Shown here in pieces: positions 9,056 to 19,514 of a DNA stretch of 64,000 nucleotides. Both the position numbers and the translations under genes were made by a program. The DNA lies in contig NZ_VFNX01000001.1 of the NCBI RefSeq assembly GCF_006715785.1, forward strand, positions 5,312,001 through 5,376,000, given 5' to 3'. Below the pieces are notes generated by a model. The model worked only from the letters and a program-made list of their open reading frames with translations, did no database searches and was not told the DNA's origin. Source of the DNA: Streptomyces puniciscabiei (GTDB lineage: Bacteria; Actinomycetota; Actinomycetes; Streptomycetales; Streptomycetaceae). Within the stretch, counting starts at the first letter, position 1; each line of letters begins with the position of its first letter.

Positions 9056-9094
9056 GCAAAAAGCGGAGAATCACGCGAGCGTGATCCTCCGCTT
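9056..9094 (-). terminator. Intrinsic terminator of the tRNA transcript
   Basis: The arms at 9061-9075 and 9080-9094 pair over 15 positions with one mismatch around the loop CGAG. On the minus strand the hairpin is followed by five Ts (plus-strand AAAAA at 9058-9063), a classical rho-independent signal rare in Streptomyces. It separates the tRNA from the HTH-LAGLIDADG gene. Confidence 0.7.
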
Positions 9095-9124
9095 GCATGG
9101 GCGACCTTAGAATCCAAGGAAAAG

Positions 9125-9198
9125 TGCCCCGGGTGGGACTCGAACCCACACTGAATACCTTTTGAGGGTATCGTCTCTGCCGATTGGACTACCGGAGC
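9125..9198 (-). tRNA. tRNA with anticodon CAA (Leu UUG codon) but class I shape
   Basis: A full cloverleaf can be folded. The acceptor stem GCTCCGG (9198-9192) pairs with CCGGGGC (9132-9126), discriminator A is at 9125, and no CCA is encoded. The D stem is GTC/GAC, the anticodon stem ATACC/GGTAT has loop CTCAAAA, and the T arm is GTGGG-TTCGAGT-CCCAC. Position 33 is U and positions 34-36 are CAA (9164-9162), which reads UUG. The variable loop has only about 5 nt. Genuine bacterial tRNA-Leu are class II with a long variable arm, so charging by LeuRS is uncertain. Confidence 0.9.
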
Positions 9199-9299
9199 CC
9201 CTGCGAATCGAAGATTTCCCCCGACCCGCTGCCCGTCCACCATACCGCAGCTAGGTAGGCTCTTGTCAGCAGTACCCCTGCCTGGAACGAGGAGCCCCC

Positions 9300-9956
9300 G
9301 TGACCGCCGAGTCGCCCCAGCCCGTAGACGCGCCCGACGACGACAAGTCGCACGTGCCTCCGCTGACGACCCGTGTCGTCATCGCCGAGGACGAGGCCCT
9401 GATCCGGCTCGACCTCAAAGAGATGCTGGAGGAGGAGGGGTACACCGTCGTCGGCGAGGCGGGGGACGGTGAGCAGGCCGTCGAGCTGGCCCGCGAGCAC
9501 CGGCCGGACCTGGTCATCCTGGACGTGAAGATGCCCAAGCTGGACGGCATCTCCGCGGCCGAGAAGATCGCCGAGGAGTCCATCGCGCCGGTCCTGATGC
9601 TCACCGCCTTCTCGCAGCGCGACCTCGTCGAGCGTGCCCGGGACGCCGGTGCCATGGCGTACCTGGTCAAGCCGTTCAGCAAGAGCGATGTCGTCCCGGC
9701 CATCGAGATGGCCGTCTCCCGCTTCACCGAGCTGAAGCAGCTGGAGAGCGAGGTCGCCGACCTCACCCAGCGCCTGGAGACCCGCAAGCTGGTGGACCGC
9801 GCGAAGTCCATCCTCCAGACCGAGTACGGCCTGACCGAGCCGGCCGCGTTCCGCTGGATCCAGAAGACGTCCATGGACCGCCGGATGTCGATGCAGCAGG
9901 TCGCGGAGGCGGTCATCGCGGACAACCAGGAGAAGAAGGCGGCCAAGAAGGGCTGA
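9300..9956 (+). CDS. pdtaR: ANTAR-domain response regulator PdtaR
   Basis: This 218-aa two-component output protein acts on RNA rather than DNA. The receiver domain has acidic residues E30/D31, phospho-acceptor D75 in LVILDVKMPKLDG, a switch Thr in MLTAF and Lys in YLVKPFS. Residues about 150-207 form the three-helix ANTAR domain (conserved Ala and aromatic residues in AAFRWIQKTSM), which binds paired hairpins to stop transcription termination. Start GTG 9300 has GAGGAG upstream. The family member best known is mycobacterial PdtaR (Rv1626), partner of the kinase PdtaS; no kinase gene is in this window. The gene is divergent from the tRNA. Confidence 0.92.
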   Translation: MTAESPQPVDAPDDDKSHVPPLTTRVVIAEDEALIRLDLKEMLEEEGYTVVGEAGDGEQAVELAREHRPDLVILDVKMPKLDGISAAEKIAEESIAPVLMLTAFSQRDLVERARDAGAMAYLVKPFSKSDVVPAIEMAVSRFTELKQLESEVADLTQRLETRKLVDRAKSILQTEYGLTEPAAFRWIQKTSMDRRMSMQQVAEAVIADNQEKKAAKKG

Positions 9957-9960
9957 CCTA

Positions 9961-9999
9961 CGCCGGCCCGCGCCCCGGAGAAGGGGGCGCGGGCCGGCG
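9961..9999. terminator. Convergent hairpin terminator between pdtaR and livF
   Basis: Perfect 16-bp GC stem: arms 9961-9976 and 9984-9999 with a 7-nt loop. It starts four bases after the pdtaR stop and lies 12 bases before the livF stop, so it can serve both convergent transcripts. There is no U-tract, as is usual in Streptomyces. Confidence 0.7.
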
Positions 10000-10011
10000 T
10001 CGTCGTACGGG

Positions 10012-10724
<713 letters not shown>

Positions 10725-10728
<4 letters not shown>

Positions 10729-11660
10729 TGGGCCTCTCCCTTGGTGGTGCTGGTGCTCTCCGCGCTTTCGGCCGGTTCGGTGGCGGTGGCGGAGTCCGTG
10801 GCGGCTTCCGCTGCCTCGGCTTCCGCGGCGTCGACCTCGGCTGCCTCGGCTTCCGCGGCCTCGACCTCGGCAGCCTCCGCCTCGCCCGGGTCGCCCTCGA
10901 AGGGCTCACCCAGATAGGCGGCGACGACCCGCTCGTCGGCCTGTACGACGTCGGACGTGCCCTCGACGAGCTTCTCGCCCTGGACGAGCACGGCGACCCG
11001 GTCGCACAGGTTGAAGATGAAGCGCATGTCGTGCTCGATGACGAGGACGGCGATGCCCTTGTCGCGGATGGCGAAGACCAGTTCCTCGGTGGACCGGGTC
11101 TCCTGCGGGTTCATGCCGGCCGTCGGCTCGTCGAGCAGCAGCAGGCCCGGCTCGCTGGCCAGTGCCCGGGCGATCTCCAGCTTGCGCTGCTCGCCGTAGG
11201 GCAGGTTGCGCGCGAGGTGGTCGCGCTTGGCGGCGAGGCCGACGAACTCGAGGAGTTCCATGGCCTTCGCCTCGGACTCCTTTTCGGCCTTGCGGAACCC
11301 GGGGCCGCGCAGCAGCGCGGACCACAGGCCCTCCTTGGTCCGCGTGTGGCGGCCCACGAGGACGTTCTCCAGCACGGTCATGTTGGCGAACAGCCGGATG
11401 TTCTGGAAGGTGCGGGCGATGCCCGCCTGGGTCACCAGGTGCGGCTTGGGCGGCAGCACCTTGCCCTGGTAGGCGACCGTGCCCTCGGTGGGGACGTACA
11501 GGCCGGTGAGGCAGTTGAAGAAGGTCGTCTTGCCGGCGCCGTTCGGGCCGATGAGGCCGACGATCTCGCCGCTGTTGACCGTGAAGTCGACGGACCGGAC
11601 GGCGGTCAGACCGCCGAAGCGCATCGTGACGTCACGGGCTTCGAGTACAGGTGTCGTCAT
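10725..11660 (-). CDS. livG: Branched-chain amino-acid ABC transporter ATPase LivG with acidic tail
   Basis: This 311-aa protein is the second ATPase subunit. Walker A is GPNGAGKTTFF, the signature loop is LPYGEQRKLEIARAL, and Walker B is LLLLDEPTAGMN. The first ~255 residues are a complete LivG. The last ~55 residues are an unusual Ala/Glu-rich tail built from AEAAEV/AEAEA-type repeats followed by a Ser/Thr stretch. The tail has no place in the ABC fold and is probably disordered. The stop overlaps the livF start and the gene begins 7 bp after livM ends. Confidence 0.92.
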
Positions 11661-11666
11661 GGTCGC

Positions 11667-13462
11667 TCACGCCCCTGCCTTGCTGACGGCCGCCTCGTCG
11701 GTCAGCGTCTTCTGTTCCGGTACGTCGAGTTGGCCGGTCTCGTGGAACTCCAGCTGGCGGCGGCGGTTGGCGATGATGCCCTCGGGCCGGAAGCGCATCA
11801 GCAGGATCAGCGCGAGGCCGAAGGCGAACAGCTCGTAGTTCTGCAGGAACTGGAGCTTCTCCGGGACCAGGTAGAGGACGCTGGCACCGAGCAGCGGGCC
11901 GCTGACGGTGCCCATGCCGCCGAGGACGACGGCGGCCAGGAGGAAGGCCGAGTTGGGCGGGGCGGCACCGGCGAACTGGTACGGCTGCGGGTTGACGCTG
12001 TAGTTGACGTGCGCCATCACGGTGCCGGCGAGGCCCGCGAGGGAGGCGCCGAGCGCGAAGGCGATGAGCTTGACCCGGAAGCCGTTGATCCCCATGGCGG
12101 TGGCGGCGGTCTCGTCCTCGCGGATGGCGATCCAGGAGCGGCCGATGCGGGAGTCGGCGGCGCGGGTGAAGACGAGCACGACGATCGCCGTGATGAGGAG
12201 CATCAGGAAGAGGTAGTTGGCGAAGCGGCCGAGGGTGAACCCGCCGACGTCGTGGGCGTCACCGAGGTTGAACCCGAAGATCTTGATGTCGGGGATCTGG
12301 GTGATGCCGTTGGGGCCGCGCGTGACGTTCGGTCCGGAGGTGCCGTCCAGGCTGTTGACGGTGATGCGGAAGATCTCTCCGAATCCGAGGGTGACGATGG
12401 CCAGGTAGTCGCCGCGCAGCCGCAGCGTGGGACCGCCGATCAGGACGCCGAACACCAGCGAGGCGGCCATGCCCGTGAGGGCGGCGGCCCAGAAGGGGAA
12501 GTGGACGTTGTACGGGGAGTATTCGGACCCCGAGACCAGGGCGGCCGCGTAGGCGCCGACGCCGAGGAAGGCGACGTAACCGAGGTCGAGCAGTCCGGTG
12601 AGACCGACGACGATGTTCAGGCCGAGGGCGACGGTGGCGAAGATGAGGATGTTGACGCCGATGTTGGCGTTGTGGTCGTCGCTCTGGGTGAACGGGAAGA
12701 TCACGGCGGCGAGGAAGGCGAGCGTGGTGGCGAAGCCCTTGTGGCGGGCGGACATCGTCGCGAACCGGTCGAGGAGGCCGGCGTGGACCAGGCCCCAGGC
12801 GCCGAAGACGAGGACGAGCAGGAAGCCGATGAAGGTCTCGCTGTCGTCGTCGTTGATGCCGATGCCGTAGGTGAAGACCACCAGGGCGAGAGCGGTGCCG
12901 ACGGTGATGGCGACACGCTCGGCGAGCGGCGAGAGGGTGCCGGGCCGGGGCTGGTCGGGCTTGGTGAGGTAGCCCCGCAGGCCCGTGCCGGGCGCCGGGT
13001 GGGGCAGCGCGAGGGCGCCGACGACGGGCAGCGCGGAGGCCGCCATCGCCACGAAGGCACCGGGTTCCAGGTTCACCAGGCCGCCGAGGTCGACGGCGAT
13101 GGCGATACCCGTGAACCAGCAGACGGCGAACGCCGAGAGGGCGATGAGGAGGACCGGGCTGGTGGCCTTGCCCGGGTTCAGCGGTCCCAGCCCTCGTACG
13201 TTCCACAGGGTGAGCCCGTACAGCAGGGTGAGGGCGCCGGCCACGAGGGCGATGACCTGCAGGCCCGCCGGGTAGCCGTAGATCGTCAGATCGCCGGGGA
13301 AGTCGGGGGTCCAGGTCCAGCTGAGGAAGGTGCTGGCGATGGTGCCGACCGCGCCGGCCGCGATGAGCAGGCGGGCGGCGACCGGGGGCAGCGGGACGGG
13401 CCCGCGCGCGGCCGGTTCCGGCGTCGTGGCGGTGGTCTCGGTGGTGGTGTCGGTCATGCTGC

Positions 13463-13466
<4 letters not shown>
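11667..13466 (-). CDS. livM: Branched-chain amino-acid ABC transporter permease LivM (long form)
   Basis: This inner-membrane permease pairs with LivH. The C-terminal ~330 residues are canonical LivM, with the EAA-like segment (RIGRSWIAIREDETAATAMG) that contacts the ATPases. Before it lie about 230 extra residues with several hydrophobic segments (LLIAAGAVGTIASTFL; LQVIALVAGALTLLYGLTL; VLLIALSAFAVCWFTG and more), so the whole protein is near 600 aa against ~300-420 for typical LivM. The GTG at 13466 forms a GTGA overlap with the livH stop; ATG 13457 is the alternative (596 aa). Confidence 0.9.
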
Positions 13467-14401
<935 letters not shown>

Positions 14402-14448
14402 CGCATGGCCTCCATGTGGTGGGGAGAGTCAAGGGGGCGGTAGAAGGC

Positions 14449-14485
14449 GGGCCGCGCGGTGACGGTGGTCTGCGCCGCGCGGCCC
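14449..14485 (-). terminator. Intra-operon hairpin between livK and livH
   Basis: An 11-bp perfect stem (GGGCCGCGCGG/CCGCGCGGCCC, loop 15 nt) sits in the 109-bp gap after the livK stop. Such hairpins in binding-protein operons usually cause partial termination or protect the upstream mRNA, so that the binding protein is made in excess over the permeases. No U-tract is present; the role is inferred. Confidence 0.55.
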
Positions 14486-14510
14486 TGGTGAGGCGGTGTG
14501 CTCCGGTGGC

Positions 14511-15734
14511 TTACTTCGGGCTGGCCGTTCCGCTCTTGACGGACTTCCACTCGCCGTTCTTGACCTGGTAGACGGTCAGCTGCTTGTTCGTGGTGTCGCC
14601 GTACTCGTCGAACGAGATCTTGCCGGAGATGCCGTCGAAGGAGGTCTTCTGGACGGCGTCGACGATCTGGGCGCGGGCGTCGGACGGAATCTTGCCGTCC
14701 TTCACGACCTGGCCGACGGCCTTGATGATGGCGGTGGCGGCGTCGTAGGCGTAGGAGCCGTAGGTGCCGTAGTCACCGGGGTACTTCTTGGCCTTGTAGG
14801 TGGCCACGAAGTCCTTGGCGGCCGGCAGGGTGTCGACCGGGACGCCGATGGAGGTGACCAGGTCGCCCTCGGCGGCCTTGCCGGCGGTCTTGATGTAGGT
14901 CGGGGTGAACATGCCGTCACCGCCGAACAGCGGGATCTTGGCGCCGGCGTCCTTGAGCTGCTTGGTCAGCACCTCGGACTCGTCGTACTGGCCGCCGTAG
15001 TAGAGCAGGTCCGCACCCGAGTTCTTGATCTTGGTGACCAGGGTGGAGAAGTCACGGTCGCCGGTGTTGACGTGGTCGGTGCCGATGACCTTGCCGCCCT
15101 GCTTGGTGAACTGCTGGGTGAAGATCTTGGAGAGGCCCGCGCCGTAGGTCTGCTTGTCGTCGACGACGAACGCCTTCTTCGCGTGGACGCCGTTGTAGGC
15201 GTAGTCCGCCGCGTAGGCGCCCTGCAGGGCGTCGGTGGTGGCGGTGCGGAAGTAGGTCTTGAACGGGCGGGACTTGCTGGTCTGCCAGTTCTTGCCCTGG
15301 GTGAGCTCGGGGTTGGTGTTGGACGGGGAGATCTCCACCAGGTTGGCGGTGGCGAAGACCTGCTGCATCTGCGTGGCCACACCGGAGTTGAGCGGGCCGA
15401 CGACGCCGAGCACGCTCTTGTCGGAGACGAGCTGGGTGGCGTTCTGCTGGCCGGTGGCGGGAATCGCCTTGTCGTCCAGCGCTTTGATCTTGAAGGTGAC
15501 GCCCGGGACCGTCTTGTTCTTGTTGGCATCGTCGACGGCGATCTGCGCGCCGTACTGAATACCCAGGCCCGTCGCGGAGTTCTGGCCGGTCAGCGGAGCG
15601 TCGACGCCGATCGTGACGGTCACGTTGCCGCTGTCGCCGCCCTTGCTGTCGTTGTTGCGGGAGCCGCAAGCGGTGAGAGTCAGAGCTCCGGTGGTCAGCA
15701 CGGAGGTAAGAATCACCAGAGAACGCTGTCGCAC
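14511..15734 (-). CDS. livK: Branched-chain amino-acid binding lipoprotein LivK
   Basis: This 407-aa periplasmic-binding-protein-fold lipoprotein is the receptor of the transporter. The signal peptide covers residues 1-22 with lipobox LTAC, and Cys23 would be lipidated. A Ser/Gly/Asp-rich linker follows, then VTIGVDAPLTGQNSATGLG, the usual start of a Leu/Ile/Val-binding domain. The ribosome site GGAAAGGAT precedes ATG 15734. It is the promoter-proximal gene of livKHMGF and has a 732-bp gap upstream. Confidence 0.93.
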   Translation of the reverse strand: MRQRSLVILTSVLTTGALTLTACGSRNNDSKGGDSGNVTVTIGVDAPLTGQNSATGLGIQYGAQIAVDDANKNKTVPGVTFKIKALDDKAIPATGQQNATQLVSDKSVLGVVGPLNSGVATQMQQVFATANLVEISPSNTNPELTQGKNWQTSKSRPFKTYFRTATTDALQGAYAADYAYNGVHAKKAFVVDDKQTYGAGLSKIFTQQFTKQGGKVIGTDHVNTGDRDFSTLVTKIKNSGADLLYYGGQYDESEVLTKQLKDAGAKIPLFGGDGMFTPTYIKTAGKAAEGDLVTSIGVPVDTLPAAKDFVATYKAKKYPGDYGTYGSYAYDAATAIIKAVGQVVKDGKIPSDARAQIVDAVQKTSFDGISGKISFDEYGDTTNKQLTVYQVKNGEWKSVKSGTASPK

Positions 15735-16466
15735 TATCGATCCTTTCCGCAGGCACGTTCCACCCCTTGCGGGGGAAGGAGGATGCCGCGCCGGTACCGA
15801 ACTCCCTATGGAGCGGTGACTGGCCGTGACTCTAAGCGTGTGTGAGGAACGTGGAGGAGTGCTTGACCAAGGCTGTGACGCTCTTGTTATGACACGAGGT
15901 AATGCAGAGCGGTACAGCGTGGGGGGAAAGCAGGAATTCGGCCCGATTCACCCCGTCCGCATTCTGAGAAGCCGCAGGCCTCGCCTCGATCGGTTCAGGC
16001 GTCTCGGGGCTTTTGGTGATTACACAATGCCGTTGCTGCAGGTAACTTCCGGGGGTTGCGTGGGTGTTGTGTATCGGCCGGCTCGGAAGTGAAAGTATGA
16101 ATGCGTATTGCACGCACATTACGCAGCGTTACGCGCGGGAAAAGAAGGCGCAGCCGGAAGGCGGGGGCGGGGCTTCGGAACTTCCCCGCGTTTCCGCGCC
16201 GGCGAGGGAGCCGCGTGACGGGCGTCCGGGCGCGGTGCGCCACGGGTGTTGGGCCATGGGCGGCGCGTGTGGCTGGGCTGCGTGGCGGTCCATCGGACCG
16301 CCGACTGGGGAAAGTTGCTGCCGACGGACCGTCAATTCAGCGGGGGACCTTGGTTGTTGATCTTCCGCGTTCGAGGTCCGTGTCCTGCGGCGGGCCGCTA
16401 CAGGGAGCAGCCCTCTCGCCGGGCACGACGGATCGGCGGGGGTCGGCAGGCCCCCGCCGGTCGCGG
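15735..16466. other. Gene-free gap upstream of livK
   Basis: This 732-bp stretch separates divergent livK promoter DNA from the convergent end of the thioesterase gene. Part of it (15880-16130) is clearly lower in GC than the surroundings. No frame has convincing codon bias or family motifs, and I see no tRNA or strong hairpin. It presumably holds the livK promoter and possibly a small RNA; neither can be shown by reading. Confidence 0.5.
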
Positions 16467-16958
16467 TCAGGCGCGGTCGCCCTGGACGTGCGCGGCGTCG
16501 TCCTTGTTCACGTCCCGCAGCAGGCAGGTCAGCCGGGCGCTGCACACCCGGCGGCCCTGCTCGTCGCTGATCACGATCTCGTACGTCGCGGTGGACCGGC
16601 CCCGGTGCACCGGCGTGGCCACACCGGTCACCAGGCCCGAGCGCACCCCGCGGTGGTGCGTGCAGTTCAGGTCCACGCCCACGGCGATCTTGGAACTGCC
16701 GCCGTGCAGCATGGAGCCGACCGAGCCGAGCGTCTCCGCCAGGACCGCGGAGGCGCCGCCGTGCAGCAGGCCGTACGGCTGGGTGTTGCCCTCCACCGGC
16801 ATGGTCCCGACGACCTTCTCCGCAGAGGCCTCCAGGATCTGCACGCCCATGCGCGTGCCGAGATGCCCGGCCGAGAAGAGTGCGGGCAGGTCGACACCGA
16901 GCGCCGCGTACTCGTCGATGACCTCCTGCGGGAATCTCACCTGCTGCTGCTCGCCCAT
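16467..16958 (-). CDS. PaaI-family hotdog thioesterase
   Basis: This 163-aa single hotdog-fold acyl-CoA thioesterase has the PaaI/YdiI signature GLLHGGASAVLAETLGS, in which His-Gly-Gly and the nearby acidic residue form the active site. It would hydrolyse phenylacetyl- or other aryl/acyl-CoA esters. The ATG at 16958 (MGEQQQ) has GGAG upstream. A longer form from TTG 17015 would overlap the preceding gene and is less likely. It lies 61 bp downstream of a molybdoenzyme gene in the same direction and could share its transcript. Confidence 0.88.
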   Translation of the reverse strand: MGEQQQVRFPQEVIDEYAALGVDLPALFSAGHLGTRMGVQILEASAEKVVGTMPVEGNTQPYGLLHGGASAVLAETLGSVGSMLHGGSSKIAVGVDLNCTHHRGVRSGLVTGVATPVHRGRSTATYEIVISDEQGRRVCSARLTCLLRDVNKDDAAHVQGDRA

Positions 16959-17007
16959 GGGCCCGGCTCCGTTCGTCGTACAGCTGTCCGCTGCGGCTGT
17001 CTGCTCG

Positions 17008-17023
17008 CTGAGCAAACGCTCAG
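17008..17023. promoter_or_regulatory. Palindrome CTGAGC-N4-GCTCAG upstream of thioesterase
   Basis: A perfect 6-bp inverted repeat with a 4-base centre (AAAC) covers the last bases of the molybdoenzyme gene, 50 bp ahead of the thioesterase start. Its size fits a dimeric repressor site (TetR- or MarR-like). No cognate regulator gene is adjacent. Confidence 0.35.
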
Positions 17024-19332
17024 TCGGTCGCCGATTGTTCCAGACGGTCCTCCCCGCCGCGGATGTGACCTTCGAGACGTACGACCACGGACTTGCTGGC
17101 CGGGGTGTTGCTGGTGTCGGCGGTGGCGTCGAGCGGGACCAGGACGTTGGTCTCCGGGTAGTACGCCGCCGCGCATCCCCTGGGCGTCGGGTAGTGCACG
17201 ACCCGGAAACCCGGCGCCCGCCGCTCCACCCCGTCCCTCCACTCGCTCACCAGGTCGACGTACGACCCCTCGGCGAACCCGAGCGCCCGCGCGTCCTCGG
17301 GGTTCACCAGCACCACGCGGCGGCCGCCCGTGATGCCCCGGTAGCGGTCGTCCAGGCCGTAGATCGTGGTGTTGTACTGGTCGTGCGAGCGCAGGGTCTG
17401 CAGCAGCAGCCGGCCCTCGGGCAGTTCGGGGTACTCCACCGGCGCCGCCGTGAAGTTCGCCTTGCCCGTGGCGGTCGGGAAGCGGCGCTCGTCGCGCGGG
17501 GCGTGCGGCAGGGCGAAGCCGCCCGGCCGGGCCACGCGCGCGTTGAAGTCCTCGAAACCGGGGACCACGCGCGCGATGCGGTCACGGATCGCCGCGTAGT
17601 CCTTCTCGAACTCCTCCCACGGCACGACGCTGTCCGCGCCGAGCACCCGCCGCGCGAGGCCGCAGATGATCGCGGGCTCCGACTTCAGCCGCGGGCTCGC
17701 CGGGGCCAGCCGCCCGCGCGAGGCGTGCACCATGCCCATCGAGTCCTCGACGGTGACGAACTGCTCGCCGCTCGCCTGCAGATCCCGCTCGGTGCGGCCC
17801 AGCGTGGGCAGGATCAGCGCCCGCGCGCCCGTGACGACGTGCGAGCGGTTGAGCTTGGTCGACACGTGCACCGTCAGCCGCGCGCGCCGCATCGCGGCCT
17901 CGGTGACCTCGGTGTCGGGGGAGGCGGAGACGAAGTTGCCGCCCATGGCGAAGAACACCTTCGCCTCGCCGTCGCGCAGCGCACGGATGGCCCGTACGAC
18001 GTCGAACCCGTGCTCGCGCGGCGGCGCGAACCCGAACTCCTTCTCCAGCGCGTCCAGGAAAGCGGGCGCGGGCCGCTCGAAGATGCCCATGGTGCGGTCG
18101 CCCTGGACGTTGCTGTGTCCGCGCACCGGGCACACGCCCGCGCCCGGCCGGCCGATGTTGCCGCGCAGCAGCAGGAAGTTGACCACCTCACGGATGGTCG
18201 GGACGGCGTGCTTGTGCTGGGTGAGGCCCATGGCCCAGCAGACGATGGTGCGTTGCGAGGCGAGCGCCATGCCGAGGGCCTGCTCGATCTCCGCGCGCGT
18301 GAGGCCCGTCGCTCTCAGCGTCTCGTCCCAGTCGGCGGCACGGGCGGCCGCGGCGAACTCCTCGAAGCCGTGCGTGTGTTCACGGATGAACTCTTCGTCG
18401 ACCGCACCCTCGGTCTCGAGGATCAGCTTGTTGAGGAGGCGGAACAGTGCCTGGTCGCCGCCGATGCGGATCTGCAGGAACAGATCGGTGAGGGCGGCGC
18501 CCTTCAGCATGCCCTGCGCGGTCTGCGGGTTCTTGAACCGCTCCAGACCGGCCTCGGGCAGCGGATTGACGCTGATGATCCTCGCGCCGTTCGCCTTGGC
18601 CTTCTCCAGCGCCGAGAGCATGCGCGGATGGTTCGTCCCCGGGTTCTGCCCCGCGACGATGATCAGGTCCGCCTTGTGGAGGTCCTCCAGCAGGACGCTG
18701 CCCTTGCCGATGCCGATGGTCTCGCTCAGGGCCGAACCGGACGACTCGTGGCACATGTTGGAGCAGTCCGGCAGGTTGTTCGTGCCCAGCTCGCGGGCGA
18801 ACAGCTGATACAGGAACGCGGCCTCGTTGCTGGTGCGGCCGGAGGTGTAGAAGACGGCCTCGTCGGGGGAGGAGAGCGCGGCGATCTCCTCGGCGACGAT
18901 GTCGAAGGCGCGCTCCCAGCCGACCGGCTCGTAGTGCGTGCCGCCCTCCGGCAGATACATGGGGTGCGTGAGCCGCCCCTGCTGCCCCAGCCAGTAGCCG
19001 CTCCTCGTCGCCAGGTCGGCCACGGAGTGCGCGGCGAAGAACTCCGGGGTGACCCGGCGCAGGGTGGCCTCCTCGGCCACCGCCTTCGCGCCGTTCTCGC
19101 AGAACTCCGCCTTGTGCCGGTGGTCCGGCTCCGGCCAGGCGCAGCCCGGGCAGTCGAACCCGTCCTTCTGGTTCACCCGCAGCAGCGTCAGCGCCGTGCG
19201 CCGCACGCCCATCTGCTGCTGGGCGATGCGCAGCGTGTGCCCGATGGCCGGCAGCCCGGCCGCCGCGTGCTTGGGCTCCGTGACCTGCGGCGCGTCCTGA
19301 ACCGGATCACCCTTGGGCGGCTTCGTCGCCAT
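17020..19332 (-). CDS. FdhF/YdeP-family molybdopterin oxidoreductase
   Basis: This 770-aa molybdopterin-guanine-dinucleotide enzyme belongs to the DMSO-reductase superfamily, YdeP-like branch. A Cys group CPGCAWPEPDHRHKAEFC near residues 58-75 may hold an Fe-S cluster. TSGRTSNEAAFLYQLFARELG, CWAMGLTQHKHAVPTIREV and GGNFVSASPD are cofactor-binding blocks of formate dehydrogenase-like alpha subunits. The C-terminal domain is the MGD-binding fold. No Tat signal is seen, so it is cytoplasmic. ATG 19332 has GGGGAG upstream. Family members are annotated as formate dehydrogenase-like; the substrate is unknown. The gene is divergent from polA. Confidence 0.88.
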   Translation of the reverse strand: MATKPPKGDPVQDAPQVTEPKHAAAGLPAIGHTLRIAQQQMGVRRTALTLLRVNQKDGFDCPGCAWPEPDHRHKAEFCENGAKAVAEEATLRRVTPEFFAAHSVADLATRSGYWLGQQGRLTHPMYLPEGGTHYEPVGWERAFDIVAEEIAALSSPDEAVFYTSGRTSNEAAFLYQLFARELGTNNLPDCSNMCHESSGSALSETIGIGKGSVLLEDLHKADLIIVAGQNPGTNHPRMLSALEKAKANGARIISVNPLPEAGLERFKNPQTAQGMLKGAALTDLFLQIRIGGDQALFRLLNKLILETEGAVDEEFIREHTHGFEEFAAAARAADWDETLRATGLTRAEIEQALGMALASQRTIVCWAMGLTQHKHAVPTIREVVNFLLLRGNIGRPGAGVCPVRGHSNVQGDRTMGIFERPAPAFLDALEKEFGFAPPREHGFDVVRAIRALRDGEAKVFFAMGGNFVSASPDTEVTEAAMRRARLTVHVSTKLNRSHVVTGARALILPTLGRTERDLQASGEQFVTVEDSMGMVHASRGRLAPASPRLKSEPAIICGLARRVLGADSVVPWEEFEKDYAAIRDRIARVVPGFEDFNARVARPGGFALPHAPRDERRFPTATGKANFTAAPVEYPELPEGRLLLQTLRSHDQYNTTIYGLDDRYRGITGGRRVVLVNPEDARALGFAEGSYVDLVSEWRDGVERRAPGFRVVHYPTPRGCAAAYYPETNVLVPLDATADTSNTPASKSVVVRLEGHIRGGEDRLEQSATD

Positions 19333-19514
19333 CGCACGCTCCCCTTCGACTGCGTGTGAGAAGTACGCTGCCGATCCTCCCACGGCCGACCGACAACGCC
19401 CCGGCCGCCTTCTGCGCAGCACCTCTTCATAACCGCCACCCACAGCGCGTGACCGACCAGCGACCCTCGGCAGCCGGGACCGGAGTGTCAGTGCGGCGTG
19501 GCAGGATCGGGGAC

